Assembly (NCBI RefSeq): GCF_004307455.1 | Contig: NZ_SEWX01000003.1 | Coordinates: 1 to 64,000, forward strand | Length of the DNA stretch: 64,000 nucleotides | Direction: 5' to 3' | Source: Aquirufa nivalisilvae | GTDB lineage: Bacteria; Bacteroidota; Bacteroidia; Cytophagales; Spirosomataceae | Part shown: one piece after another, positions 34,945 through 42,560 of the stretch | Layout of the letters: the number at the start of each line of letters is the position of its first letter | Numbering within the stretch: the first letter of the stretch is position 1 | Notes under the pieces: model-generated | What the model saw: only the letters and a program-made list of their open reading frames with translations | Told to the model about the DNA's origin: nothing | Database searches by the model: none | Translations under genes and position numbers: made by a program

Positions 34945-35673
34945 TCAAATTTCTTTGAATTTATACAAATAAGGAGCTTTGTTGGCAGCGCCAGTAAATT
35001 GTTTTTCTAAACGGTCGAGTATGTTTAAATCCAACATCATTTTTTGGAAATTATTTCTCCGAAAGGGTTTATCAAAAATCGTTTCATACAGGTTTTGAAG
35101 TTCTTTCATCGTGAAAGTCTCAGGTAAGAGATTATACCCGACCAAATGATCATCAAAGTTGGCGCGTAGTGCCTGAAGGGCTTTCGCTATAATATCCTTT
35201 CCGTCTAAAATTAAATTGGGAAGCTGATTGATATCTACCCATTCCATCTTTTCATCAATGTAGGTAGTTTGTGGCTTTACCTTTTTGATGTCCACCAAGG
35301 CATAATAACCTATGGATACAAATCGACGTACAAACCAATCGTATTCTTCTTGGGAGCCTTGCAACTGAGGGTTTTGTGCCAGGAGGGAACCCATGAATTC
35401 AGCATTGTTTCTGTTGGCATTACCGAAAACATAGAATTGCTCCAAATAGATATCTTTTATTTGAGTTCTGTCTTCTAATATCCTTTTGGCTGCTTGATCT
35501 ACATCTTCATGCTGATAAATAAACCCACTGGGTAAGCCCCAGAAATCACCTTGGAAATTCAATTTGGGGACCAAGACTTTTAAGGTCTCGTTTTGATATC
35601 CGAATATGACGCAGTCGATGGATAATTGAGCAATGTAGTCTTGGGTACTTAATCCTTTATAGTTTTCAGACAT
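34945..35673 (-). CDS. NrtR-like Nudix/winged-helix transcription regulator
   Basis: A 242-residue protein with an N-terminal Nudix fold (about 12-150) and a C-terminal winged helix (about 160-240, TFTMKELQNLYETIFDKPFR then RNNFQKMMLDLNIL). The Nudix box is degenerate: AKRILEDRTQI replaces the catalytic REUxEE, so it likely senses a ligand without hydrolysing it. In Bacteroidota such NrtR-type regulators (AraR/XylR group) control sugar genes. A strong palindrome overlaps its own promoter, suggesting autoregulation; the nearby glycosidase operon is a candidate target. Confidence 0.85.
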   Translation of the reverse strand: MSENYKGLSTQDYIAQLSIDCVIFGYQNETLKVLVPKLNFQGDFWGLPSGFIYQHEDVDQAAKRILEDRTQIKDIYLEQFYVFGNANRNNAEFMGSLLAQNPQLQGSQEEYDWFVRRFVSIGYYALVDIKKVKPQTTYIDEKMEWVDINQLPNLILDGKDIIAKALQALRANFDDHLVGYNLLPETFTMKELQNLYETIFDKPFRRNNFQKMMLDLNILDRLEKQFTGAANKAPYLYKFKEI

Positions 35674-35693
35674 AGGTTTATACGTTCTAGTAA

Positions 35694-35701
35694 CAAAAAT
35701 A
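35694..35701 (-). promoter_or_regulatory. -7 element for the NrtR-like gene
   Basis: The minus strand reads TATTTTTG, 20 bases before the regulator ATG; the palindrome at 35708-35730 covers the position of its -33 region. Confidence 0.45.
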
Positions 35702-35707
35702 ATAAAT

Positions 35708-35730
35708 TATTGTCTAAAAAATAGACAATA
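35708..35730. promoter_or_regulatory. operator palindrome for the NrtR-like regulator
   Basis: TATTGTCTA-AAAAA-TAGACAATA: a perfect 9-bp inverted repeat with a 5-base A spacer, between the divergent regulator gene and the secreted protein gene at 35884. It lies between their two -7 elements and could block both. Confidence 0.65.
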
Positions 35731-35743
35731 TAAAAATTGTTTC

Positions 35744-35751
35744 TATATTTG
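35744..35751 (+). promoter_or_regulatory. -7 element for the gene at 35884
   Basis: TATATTTG matches TAnnTTTG exactly, 132 bases upstream of the ATG, just downstream of the palindromic operator. Confidence 0.4.
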
Positions 35752-35883
35752 GGCACAAATTAGAAATAATTCAGGCATAATTCCCTGGTAATCAGCTATA
35801 GGATGGGGTCTAATGGATAAAGTCTAATTTCTTAGGAAGCCACAAAGCATTGTAAATAATTGTTTTAACTAAATAATCCAACC

Positions 35884-36261
35884 ATGAAAAAAGTAAGTAT
35901 GTTGTTTGCCATGATCGCTTTCTTGATAAGCTTTCAAAGTTTTTCTAAATCGACTCTAGCTCCTGATTTTTTTGCAGGCAAGTGGGAATTGGTTATAGTA
36001 GGAACTCCCAATGGAGATGCGAAAATGATCAGTGAAATTAAGCGTGTAGAAGGTAAATTGACTGCGGTATTGAAAGATCCACAAGGACAAAACCCGGATA
36101 TGAATGCCAGTGTGGAAGAAAAAGAAAATCAGATTTCTGTATTTTTTCAAGCACAAGGTATGGATATCACGATGACCTTAAACAAAGTAGATGAGGATAA
36201 TTTGAAAGGTGATATTTTGAGTGGGATGTTTGAGGCGAAAGCTAAACGGATCAAAGAATAA
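35884..36261 (+). CDS. small secreted protein, lipocalin-like
   Basis: A 125-residue protein with a signal peptide (MKKVSMLFAMIAFLISFQSF, cut near SKS). The mature part starts FFAGKWELVIVGTPNGDAKM and alternates short beta strands (KRVEGKLTAVLKD, NQISVFFQAQGMDITMTLNK), which suggests a small beta barrel or sandwich. I do not recognise a named family with certainty. It faces away from the NrtR-like gene and shares the palindromic control region with it. Confidence 0.65.
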   Translation: MKKVSMLFAMIAFLISFQSFSKSTLAPDFFAGKWELVIVGTPNGDAKMISEIKRVEGKLTAVLKDPQGQNPDMNASVEEKENQISVFFQAQGMDITMTLNKVDEDNLKGDILSGMFEAKAKRIKE

Positions 36262-36270
36262 TGGAATTAC

Positions 36271-36309
36271 TTAAACAGAAAAGGGGCAAAATGCCCCTTT
36301 TCTGTTTAA
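36271..36309. terminator. 18-bp perfect bidirectional terminator
   Basis: TTAAACAGAAAAGGGGCA, loop AAA, then the exact reverse complement. The GGGGC core with A-rich and T-rich shoulders serves both convergent genes. Confidence 0.88.
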
Positions 36310-36329
36310 AACACCTAGGTTTTTTGAAA

Positions 36330-36695
36330 TTATAAAAACATATAAGCACAAACTAAGCTAATCAAAGCGGGTAAAGCTTGTTTGAAAAAGATGCCTCTGC
36401 TATAAAGCGCTCCAAAAAGCCCAGCCACTGATACACAACCTAAGAAAAACAGCGCCACGTTTTTCGACCAAGCTGGATCAGAAATACATAATGACCAAAT
36501 TAATCCCGCGGCTAAAAATCCATTGTATAAACCCTGATTCGCTGCAAGTCCTTTGGTCGGTGTAAACAATTCAGGCGACAAAGCACCTTTGAATGTTTTT
36601 TTGCCCAATGTTTCCCAAGCAAACATCTCTAAATACAAGATGTATATATGCTCCAAGGCCACAAGTCCAATGAGTACTTTGCTGACAATTTCCAT
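36330..36695 (-). CDS. DUF1304 membrane protein
   Basis: A 121-residue protein with four membrane helices, matching DUF1304: LEHIYILYLEMFAWET near the N-terminus and LAANQGLYNGFLAAGLIW in the middle. Function unknown. It starts 6 bases after the stop of the aminopeptidase P gene, so both are probably on one message. Confidence 0.87.
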   Translation of the reverse strand: MEIVSKVLIGLVALEHIYILYLEMFAWETLGKKTFKGALSPELFTPTKGLAANQGLYNGFLAAGLIWSLCISDPAWSKNVALFFLGCVSVAGLFGALYSRGIFFKQALPALISLVCAYMFL

Positions 36696-36701
36696 GTTGG
36701 C

Positions 36702-38099
36702 TTATTTAAAAATACTTTTTCCTTTGGCTAATTTTTCAATTTCAGCCACGGTTCTTGGGGAGCCCGCAGATAAGTTGATCGGTGTATCCTGAGTGACTAA
36801 AATATCATCTTCAATTCTTACCCCAATATCCCACCATTTTTTATCACAATTACTTCCAGCTGGAATATAGATACCGGGTTCTACGGTTAATACCACGCCT
36901 GCTTCCAAGACCCTTGGTCCCATATCATGCACATCCAAACCCAAATGGTGTGACGTGCCATGAGGGAAATATTTTCTAGCTTCTTTTTCATTGGCAGCAA
37001 TGCCCAACTTGATTAAACCAGCATTAACGACGGCCCTTGAGGCGGCATCCACACCAGAAAAAGGCAAACCTGCTTTACATGCAGCAATACCTGCATCTTG
37101 GGCTTGAAGCACAATTTCATAAATCTGCTTTTGAGCTTCAGTGAATTTACCGTTGGCTGGAACCGTTCTGGTGACATCGGCACTGTATCCATGGTATTCC
37201 GCCGCGCAGTCACTCAGCAATAATTCACCCGATTGGATTACTTTTTGATTGGTGATATAATGTAATACACATGCATTACCTGCTGCTCCATTGATACTCG
37301 GATATCCTGTATATTCAGAGCCTTGGTTTTTGAAGTGGTATTCCATTATGGCTTGAGCCTGAAACTCTTTCATGCCAGGTTTTATGGCACGCATGACATC
37401 ATTGTGACCTAATGCACTAATTTCAGCCGCTTTTTTAATTAAGGCAATTTCCTCTGCTTGTTTGATTCCCCTTAACTTACTCATAATTCCCATGGTGCTT
37501 CTTTGAGCAATTGGTTTATTATGAGCTATTACAAGACTATCCAATAAATTAGCCATCTTGGTTAAAGGCTCTTCTCTTCTCTCATATTTGCCAAAAATAC
37601 CTTCATTTCTGTATAAAGAATAAACGGAATCAATTTGGGCCAATGGTAGGGTAGAAGCATTCAATTTATCATTCGTAAAGACATTATCCATCTTACTTTT
37701 TTCCATATATCCTTCAACTCCCAAAATCTTACCCGTCCATAATTCTTTCAATGGATCTCTATTTTGGAGGAAAATAAATTCAGTTCCTGTTTTTCCTAAC
37801 AGGGTAACTGGGTTTTTAAAGAGGAATAAAACAGCATTAGGTTCATCTAATCCTGTCAAATAGTAAAAGTTTTTGCTTTGTGCATATTGATACGTAATAT
37901 CATTGTTACGCACACGAATTTGAGAAGCAAAAAAAACAGCCATACCCTTATCCGAAATTTTTTGTTTCAAGGCCGCTCTTCTGCTGGCATGAAATTCAGG
38001 ACTCAAATAATCATTGGGATACAGTTGGGAAGATTGTGCAAAAATTAAGCTGGGGCATAATATAGCGCATACCAAGAAATAGAATAGAGAAGACTTCAT
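36702..38099 (-). CDS. Xaa-Pro aminopeptidase (M24B), exported
   Basis: A 465-residue aminopeptidase P-like protein. The N-terminus MKSSLFYFLVCAILCPSLIF is a signal peptide, so it acts in the periplasm or outside. The M24 metal ligands are present: two Asp in SDCAAEYHGYSADVTR, His in PHGTSHHLGLDVHD, Glu in TVEPGIYIP and Glu in GVRIEDDILVT. It removes N-terminal residues before proline. The ATG at 38099 is chosen; the frame continues to a TTG at 38126, which would bury the signal. Confidence 0.92.
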   Translation of the reverse strand: MKSSLFYFLVCAILCPSLIFAQSSQLYPNDYLSPEFHASRRAALKQKISDKGMAVFFASQIRVRNNDITYQYAQSKNFYYLTGLDEPNAVLFLFKNPVTLLGKTGTEFIFLQNRDPLKELWTGKILGVEGYMEKSKMDNVFTNDKLNASTLPLAQIDSVYSLYRNEGIFGKYERREEPLTKMANLLDSLVIAHNKPIAQRSTMGIMSKLRGIKQAEEIALIKKAAEISALGHNDVMRAIKPGMKEFQAQAIMEYHFKNQGSEYTGYPSINGAAGNACVLHYITNQKVIQSGELLLSDCAAEYHGYSADVTRTVPANGKFTEAQKQIYEIVLQAQDAGIAACKAGLPFSGVDAASRAVVNAGLIKLGIAANEKEARKYFPHGTSHHLGLDVHDMGPRVLEAGVVLTVEPGIYIPAGSNCDKKWWDIGVRIEDDILVTQDTPINLSAGSPRTVAEIEKLAKGKSIFK

Positions 38100-38219
38100 A
38101 AGTTGTTGATATTTGATGTTCCACAAATAAAAGTATCAAGTTTCCTTCAATTTTTTATTGCCTTATTCAAAATTTCCCAAATTCATTTAATTGGAGATTT
38201 CATTTACTTAGTGAATTAT

Positions 38220-38720
38220 TTATGTTGCTAGATTGCTTTTAGCCTTAAATGTGCTGAGCAAGTGTTTCAATCGTACTTGCAAATTCTCTTCATGATTGAT
38301 ATCTTCATTTTCAATGGATTTTGCCCAATTCATGAAATCAGAAGGATGCTGGCTTTTTTTACCAGTTTGTGTACTAATTGGGACCAGTTTTGTTCGCATG
38401 ATGGCTTTTAGATGACTTTGACTTTTATTCATCATGATGGTTTCTAAAAATAGAAGCTCCGAATCAGCATAAAGAAGACTTGATTGAATACTAACCACTT
38501 CATTATATAAAGCGGCTTTGATATAGGCTATTTCATGTCCTCCCACTACCCAACCTAGGCCATGGTTAAAGTATGAAGTCAAATCTACCTGATAAAAGTC
38601 CCTTAAATGATCTTCACGAGCATTCATGAAATAATCAAGGTATCTTGAATTATTTAAGTGCCCCAATAAATCACAATCATTAAATCGAATAATATAGCTA
38701 CTGCTTGGTGTCTTGGTCAT
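38220..38720 (-). CDS. hotdog-fold acyl-CoA thioesterase-like protein
   Basis: A 166-residue 4HBT-type protein: IRFNDCDLLGHLNNSRYLDY is the hotdog signature with Asp and Asn near the active site, and LRDFY / GWVVGGHEIAYIKAALYNE follow. It probably hydrolyses an acyl-CoA or other thioester in the cytoplasm. A C-terminal helical tail with basic residues is longer than in YbgC. It stands alone. Confidence 0.85.
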   Translation of the reverse strand: MTKTPSSSYIIRFNDCDLLGHLNNSRYLDYFMNAREDHLRDFYQVDLTSYFNHGLGWVVGGHEIAYIKAALYNEVVSIQSSLLYADSELLFLETIMMNKSQSHLKAIMRTKLVPISTQTGKKSQHPSDFMNWAKSIENEDINHEENLQVRLKHLLSTFKAKSNLAT

Positions 38721-38795
38721 GGCAATATTTTTTAGGGTATTTTGCTTACCTATTTCGGAGGATTTCCATCAGGTGAGTAAAAGTTTATGATTGAT

Positions 38796-39752
38796 TTAGG
38801 CTTTTATATGGGGGTATTTTTCTTGTAGTTCTTGATATACCTTTTCATAATGAGGGAGTTTCAATGCATGCGATTCAGCTTCTTTTATGACATAGGTAAG
38901 CAAGGAGTCAATTTCTGACAAATGCCCTTTCGCCAAATCAAGTTGGAAGGAGGACTTGACTGTAGGGTTGAATTTTCCTAACAATTCAACATTGTTTTTA
39001 ATGGCATTTTCATCCAAAGGAATTTGTTTGACATGGGCTAAATGGACCAATTCAGTTGTGAGTTGAATGAATAGATTTAGGTCACTTTCATTTTCTAGTA
39101 TCTGGGAGAAAGTCTTTTGGGTTAATGCAGATACCATGGCTATGGGCGACACAAATAGGAATTTTTTCCAAAGAATTTCTTGAATGTTTTGTGTGAATGT
39201 GGTGTCTATTCCAGCCTCTTTAAATAGTTTTTCCAACTCTTCTCCTTGTTTACTTGCTTGATTATTCGTGCCAAAAAACAATTTTGTTGGTCCAGGTTTG
39301 TGCACAATGGTACCAGCTTGTTGGATGTTCGAAGCAATGAAAATACAGCCTTCTAGCAGCGTAATACCTTGGGGTAAAAAATCAGCTATCGTGGCTTCGC
39401 CATTGACGGTATTTTGAGTTGTGATGATGACAGCATTAGGTCGTAGACAACTAGCGTAATCTTTTAGGATCGCAGTAGTTGAATAGCTTTTGGTACAAAT
39501 AACTAAGGCATCTATTTGACCAATGATAGCAGGATCATTCGAATTGACGCTTGGGATGCAAACAAATGTTTGATCGCCAGAATGCAGGGTAAGTCCCTGC
39601 TGATCAATGACCTTTTGGTTTTCTCCTCTTGAAATAAATAGGATTTCAACATGCTCACTATATTGAAAATGATGGGCTAACATTCCTCCAATGTATCCGC
39701 CAATACCACCTATTCCTGCTACGGCAATTCTTGTTTTTTGATTTATATTCAT
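38796..39752 (-). CDS. ketopantoate reductase family oxidoreductase
   Basis: A 318-residue PanE/ApbA-family protein: NADPH-binding GIGGIGGYIGG (about 13-23), TQNTVNGEATIADFLP and a C-terminal helical domain with KKFLFVSPIAMVSALT. PanE reduces 2-dehydropantoate to pantoate for coenzyme A; with no pan genes nearby, this one could act on another 2-keto acid. Last gene of the run 41367-38796, 5 bases after the DinB gene. Confidence 0.85.
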   Translation of the reverse strand: MNINQKTRIAVAGIGGIGGYIGGMLAHHFQYSEHVEILFISRGENQKVIDQQGLTLHSGDQTFVCIPSVNSNDPAIIGQIDALVICTKSYSTTAILKDYASCLRPNAVIITTQNTVNGEATIADFLPQGITLLEGCIFIASNIQQAGTIVHKPGPTKLFFGTNNQASKQGEELEKLFKEAGIDTTFTQNIQEILWKKFLFVSPIAMVSALTQKTFSQILENESDLNLFIQLTTELVHLAHVKQIPLDENAIKNNVELLGKFNPTVKSSFQLDLAKGHLSEIDSLLTYVIKEAESHALKLPHYEKVYQELQEKYPHIKA

Positions 39753-39757
39753 GGTTT

Positions 39758-40279
39758 TTATGGTGTCTTGTGTAATAATTGGCTTATTCTAGCTAAATGG
39801 TGGTCGTCATGATCTGCTACAAATAGTAAATGATCTTGCATGTTCATGGGTATTTTTAATCTAGGATGAAGGGCAGATTGTAACAAGTTTTCGGGTTGTA
39901 ACGCTTGTAACATTTGTATGGTTTCCAATCGACATTTTTTAAAAGAGCCTAGTAATTCATCAATGGATTTGGCATTGTGATTGGCTGAATGTGTTTGAGT
40001 ATTATTTAAATCGGTCAACCTTAATTCGGCCTGACCGCTCAGAATATCCTCGATTCGACCTTGCCAGAGTGGTTCCAAATCAATCAAGTGGCCAATGTTT
40101 TCTTTGATACTCCAAGTGTTACCTTCCGACAGCATAAGTACATGTTCAGACACTCCAATCAGTTTATCTGTTAGGCGAATCGAGGTACCACTTAGTCGTT
40201 CTAGTATTGCGGGGAATATTAGCTGAGTATTTCCAAATTGGAATTGTCTCTCAAACCATTTTTCTTGTTGCATGGTCAT
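39758..40279 (-). CDS. DinB family protein
   Basis: A 173-residue DinB-type protein with a family-like WSIKENIGHLIDLEPLW and VADHDDHHLARISQLL; the histidines in these blocks are likely metal ligands. It overlaps the upstream DUF1572-GNAT gene by 4 bases (ATGA). ATG codons occur at 40279 and 40273. One of four DinB-like domains in the window. Confidence 0.85.
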   Translation of the reverse strand: MTMQQEKWFERQFQFGNTQLIFPAILERLSGTSIRLTDKLIGVSEHVLMLSEGNTWSIKENIGHLIDLEPLWQGRIEDILSGQAELRLTDLNNTQTHSANHNAKSIDELLGSFKKCRLETIQMLQALQPENLLQSALHPRLKIPMNMQDHLLFVADHDDHHLARISQLLHKTP

Positions 40280-41367
40280 TGATTTTTTAGCTCAAGTTCA
40301 AGTAAAGCAACATGCAAGTTGCGGTGTTGTTTGGGTAAATCGGGGCTATTGGAAGTAGTGTAATCATCAATATGATTGAAACCGAATTTTTTATAGTATT
40401 CAACGATGTTTTTATTCGCAGCCCAAGTATCCATTCGAATGTAGCTCAACTGTTTTTCCTGTGCCATCTTTTGGGCCCAATCAATGACTTTCTCTAGCTG
40501 TTTTTGACCTTTAAAAGCAGGATTAACCACAATTCGATGAAGGTAAATGGCATCTCCTTTTTCCCTTTCCCTCCAGATAAGCTCATCGGCATAACAGACA
40601 CTAAAAATGCAAAGGATGGTATCCCCCTGAGTGATTTTATACTGGAGCTGATGATCAATCTCCCATTGAATAAAGTCTTTGTCGTAGGTAGTCCATCCTA
40701 CATAGTTGTTTTTTTGAATGTACTGAATGGCTTCTTCAAAAAGCCAATGAATCACTTTTAGGTCCTTGCTTGTCGTATTTTCTATTTGATAATTATTTGA
40801 TGCATTAGGCTGAATGTATTCATCTGTAAAGTGAATTCGACTCTTTTCTGCGGCAAATTTTTGGGTATTATACTGCCTTGAATTTCCTTTAGGAATGGAT
40901 AATGATTTCCAAGTTTCATCGCATCGCATTTTACCTATAAAAACGATTTGACCAATGTGGTAAGGATAATGCGCTAGCTGACGATTGATGGCTTCGGTCA
41001 CTGTATGACCTTGATTTCTAATATATATGATTTTCGATAAGTCCTCGTCTTTGAGCATTTTCAAGGTGCTAAAAAGACAATCCCAACCCGCTTCCCAGCT
41101 TGCCATGAGTTGTTCTTTATTCTGAATGGAATGATCAAATTCGTTATCCCTATTTCGTCCTTCCTTTTCTCCATCAGAAGTCAAGAAGTCGGTCCAGCGA
41201 GAAAGCATATTTCCACTCAGGTGTTGAATAATGATAGCCATACTATTGCTCTCGGTATTGTATTGCCAAAATAGATCAGCTTCACTGACTTGTTCCATGG
41301 TCTTTTCAGCGAGCATTTTGTAATATTCAAATTGCTTGATGACACTGGGTAAATAGTTAGGGTCCAT
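40276..41367 (-). CDS. DUF1572 (DinB-like)-GNAT acetyltransferase fusion
   Basis: A 363-residue two-domain protein. Residues about 1-160 are a DUF1572/DinB-like bundle (MAIIIQHLSGNMLSRWTDFL, RQLAHYPYHIGQIVFIGK), and about 195-355 are a GNAT acetyltransferase with HRIVVNPAFKGQKQLEKVID as the acetyl-CoA loop region and NIVEYYKKFGFNHID as the C-terminal block. The fusion suggests modification or detoxification of one small molecule, but no substrate can be named. Coupled by 4 bases to the next DinB gene. Confidence 0.82.
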   Translation of the reverse strand: MDPNYLPSVIKQFEYYKMLAEKTMEQVSEADLFWQYNTESNSMAIIIQHLSGNMLSRWTDFLTSDGEKEGRNRDNEFDHSIQNKEQLMASWEAGWDCLFSTLKMLKDEDLSKIIYIRNQGHTVTEAINRQLAHYPYHIGQIVFIGKMRCDETWKSLSIPKGNSRQYNTQKFAAEKSRIHFTDEYIQPNASNNYQIENTTSKDLKVIHWLFEEAIQYIQKNNYVGWTTYDKDFIQWEIDHQLQYKITQGDTILCIFSVCYADELIWREREKGDAIYLHRIVVNPAFKGQKQLEKVIDWAQKMAQEKQLSYIRMDTWAANKNIVEYYKKFGFNHIDDYTTSNSPDLPKQHRNLHVALLELELKNQ

Positions 41368-41405
41368 GATATTCTACAGTTAATTGGAGACAAAAGAAAT
41401 GAAAA

Positions 41406-41687
41406 TTAGAGAATGCCGGAATCGATGAGGTTGAGGTAATTGAACTCTGGAGTTTTAACTCCGGCATCCAATCTGATTTGCTGGACTTCGGGTGAGTCGA
41501 AAAATGATTTGGCCTTTTCTAAATCATCCCAATGTGAAAAATGTACAACCTTATTTGGCTCATGCTGGAATTGTAATACTTGAAACGAAATTTCTCCAGC
41601 CGCTTTTCTTAAGTTGGCTGCTTGATCAAATTGCTTTTTCCATGATGAATAATCGGCAACTTCATGGATAATAAGAACATAATTCAT
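41406..41687 (-). CDS. ABM-type dimeric alpha/beta-barrel protein
   Basis: A 93-residue protein of the antibiotic biosynthesis monooxygenase-like fold: short beta strands MNYVLIIHEVADYSSWKKQF, VLQFQHEPNKVVHFSHWDD and a helix EKAKSFFDSPEVQQIRLDAG. Members either oxidise quinone-like compounds without cofactor or degrade haem; many are uncharacterised. A TetR-type palindrome lies 15 bases before its ATG, and the TetR gene is directly upstream, so it is likely induced by a small molecule. Confidence 0.75.
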   Translation of the reverse strand: MNYVLIIHEVADYSSWKKQFDQAANLRKAAGEISFQVLQFQHEPNKVVHFSHWDDLEKAKSFFDSPEVQQIRLDAGVKTPEFNYLNLIDSGIL

Positions 41688-41701
41688 AAGGTGATAATTT
41701 T

Positions 41702-41717
41702 TATACCATTTGGTATA
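41702..41717. promoter_or_regulatory. TetR operator upstream of the ABM gene
   Basis: TATACCATTTGGTATA, a 16-bp palindrome with one central mismatch, nearly identical to the perfect one in front of the tetR gene. Confidence 0.7.
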
Positions 41718-41736
41718 TTTTTGGATAAATTTTTAT

Positions 41737-42327
41737 TTATGCTTTTAGGTTGCGGATCATTTTTTCTAAGAAATCCATTGATTCATACAAAGCATTGAGG
41801 TTACCAGTTACTTTCGTTTGCATAAAACTCCCTTGAATTAAAGAGGTCAGTACTGATATAAATTCTTGTACTGGAAGATCAGCTTTGATTTCACCCGTTG
41901 ATATTCCTTTGTTAATCAAAAATTCCAATGATTTTCTCCAATAGGAAAATGCAGCAGTGGCCTTACTTCTCAACTGAGGATGTGTGTCATCAGCTTCAGT
42001 TGAAGTATTTGTAATGGGGCAGCCTGCAGCTAAGAAAGGTAATTGAAGGAAGTTTCGATAGGTTTGGGGGTAAACTAATAATTTGCCAATCACGGAGCTT
42101 TGAGTTTCCATTTGACTTTTTATGTAGAGATTAACTCGCATAAAATTATAATCAAAAGCAGCCAGAGCTACTTCGTCTTTATTGTCAAAATTCCCATAAA
42201 TACTTCCCTTCGTTAAGCCTGTAGCAAATATTAAATCATTGATAGAAGTTCCAGCATATCCTTTTGTATTGAATATTGGGGCTGTTTTTTCAATAATAAA
42301 TTGCTTCGTTCGTGCTGCTTTTGACAT
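41737..42327 (-). CDS. TetR/AcrR family repressor
   Basis: A 196-residue TetR-type regulator: the HTH spans TRTKQF-like start to TGLTKGSIYGNFDNKDEVALAA (about 10-55), followed by the variable ligand-binding domain with FLAAGCPITN, an element common in the quinone- and aldehyde-responsive TetR group. I start at the ATG at 42327 (MSKAARTKQF); a TTG-start extension to 42369 runs through the operator. It probably represses itself and the ABM gene through the palindromes at 42362 and 41702. Confidence 0.9.
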   Translation of the reverse strand: MSKAARTKQFIIEKTAPIFNTKGYAGTSINDLIFATGLTKGSIYGNFDNKDEVALAAFDYNFMRVNLYIKSQMETQSSVIGKLLVYPQTYRNFLQLPFLAAGCPITNTSTEADDTHPQLRSKATAAFSYWRKSLEFLINKGISTGEIKADLPVQEFISVLTSLIQGSFMQTKVTGNLNALYESMDFLEKMIRNLKA

Positions 42328-42361
42328 GCTTTGTTTACTAAGTGATGTAAATGTAATAAAA

Positions 42362-42377
42362 TATACCAATTGGTATA
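42362..42377. promoter_or_regulatory. perfect TetR operator upstream of tetR
   Basis: TATACCAATTGGTATA, a perfect 16-bp palindrome 35 bases before the tetR ATG, on the side of the divergent serine hydrolase gene too. Confidence 0.75.
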
Positions 42378-42560
42378 AATATTATTTTATTTTTTTCAAA
42401 AGGATAAAGGTGTTTGTACGTAGCAATGATATTTAAATGGTATAGAATTCTTGAGTCAACTCAGGAGGTGCTTAAAATCATTTGAGCATCGATGGTCATT
42501 AATTTTCTCTATTTATTGCTTAGCTTCAAACTGAATTTCAAAAAATCAATTTTTTGTAAG

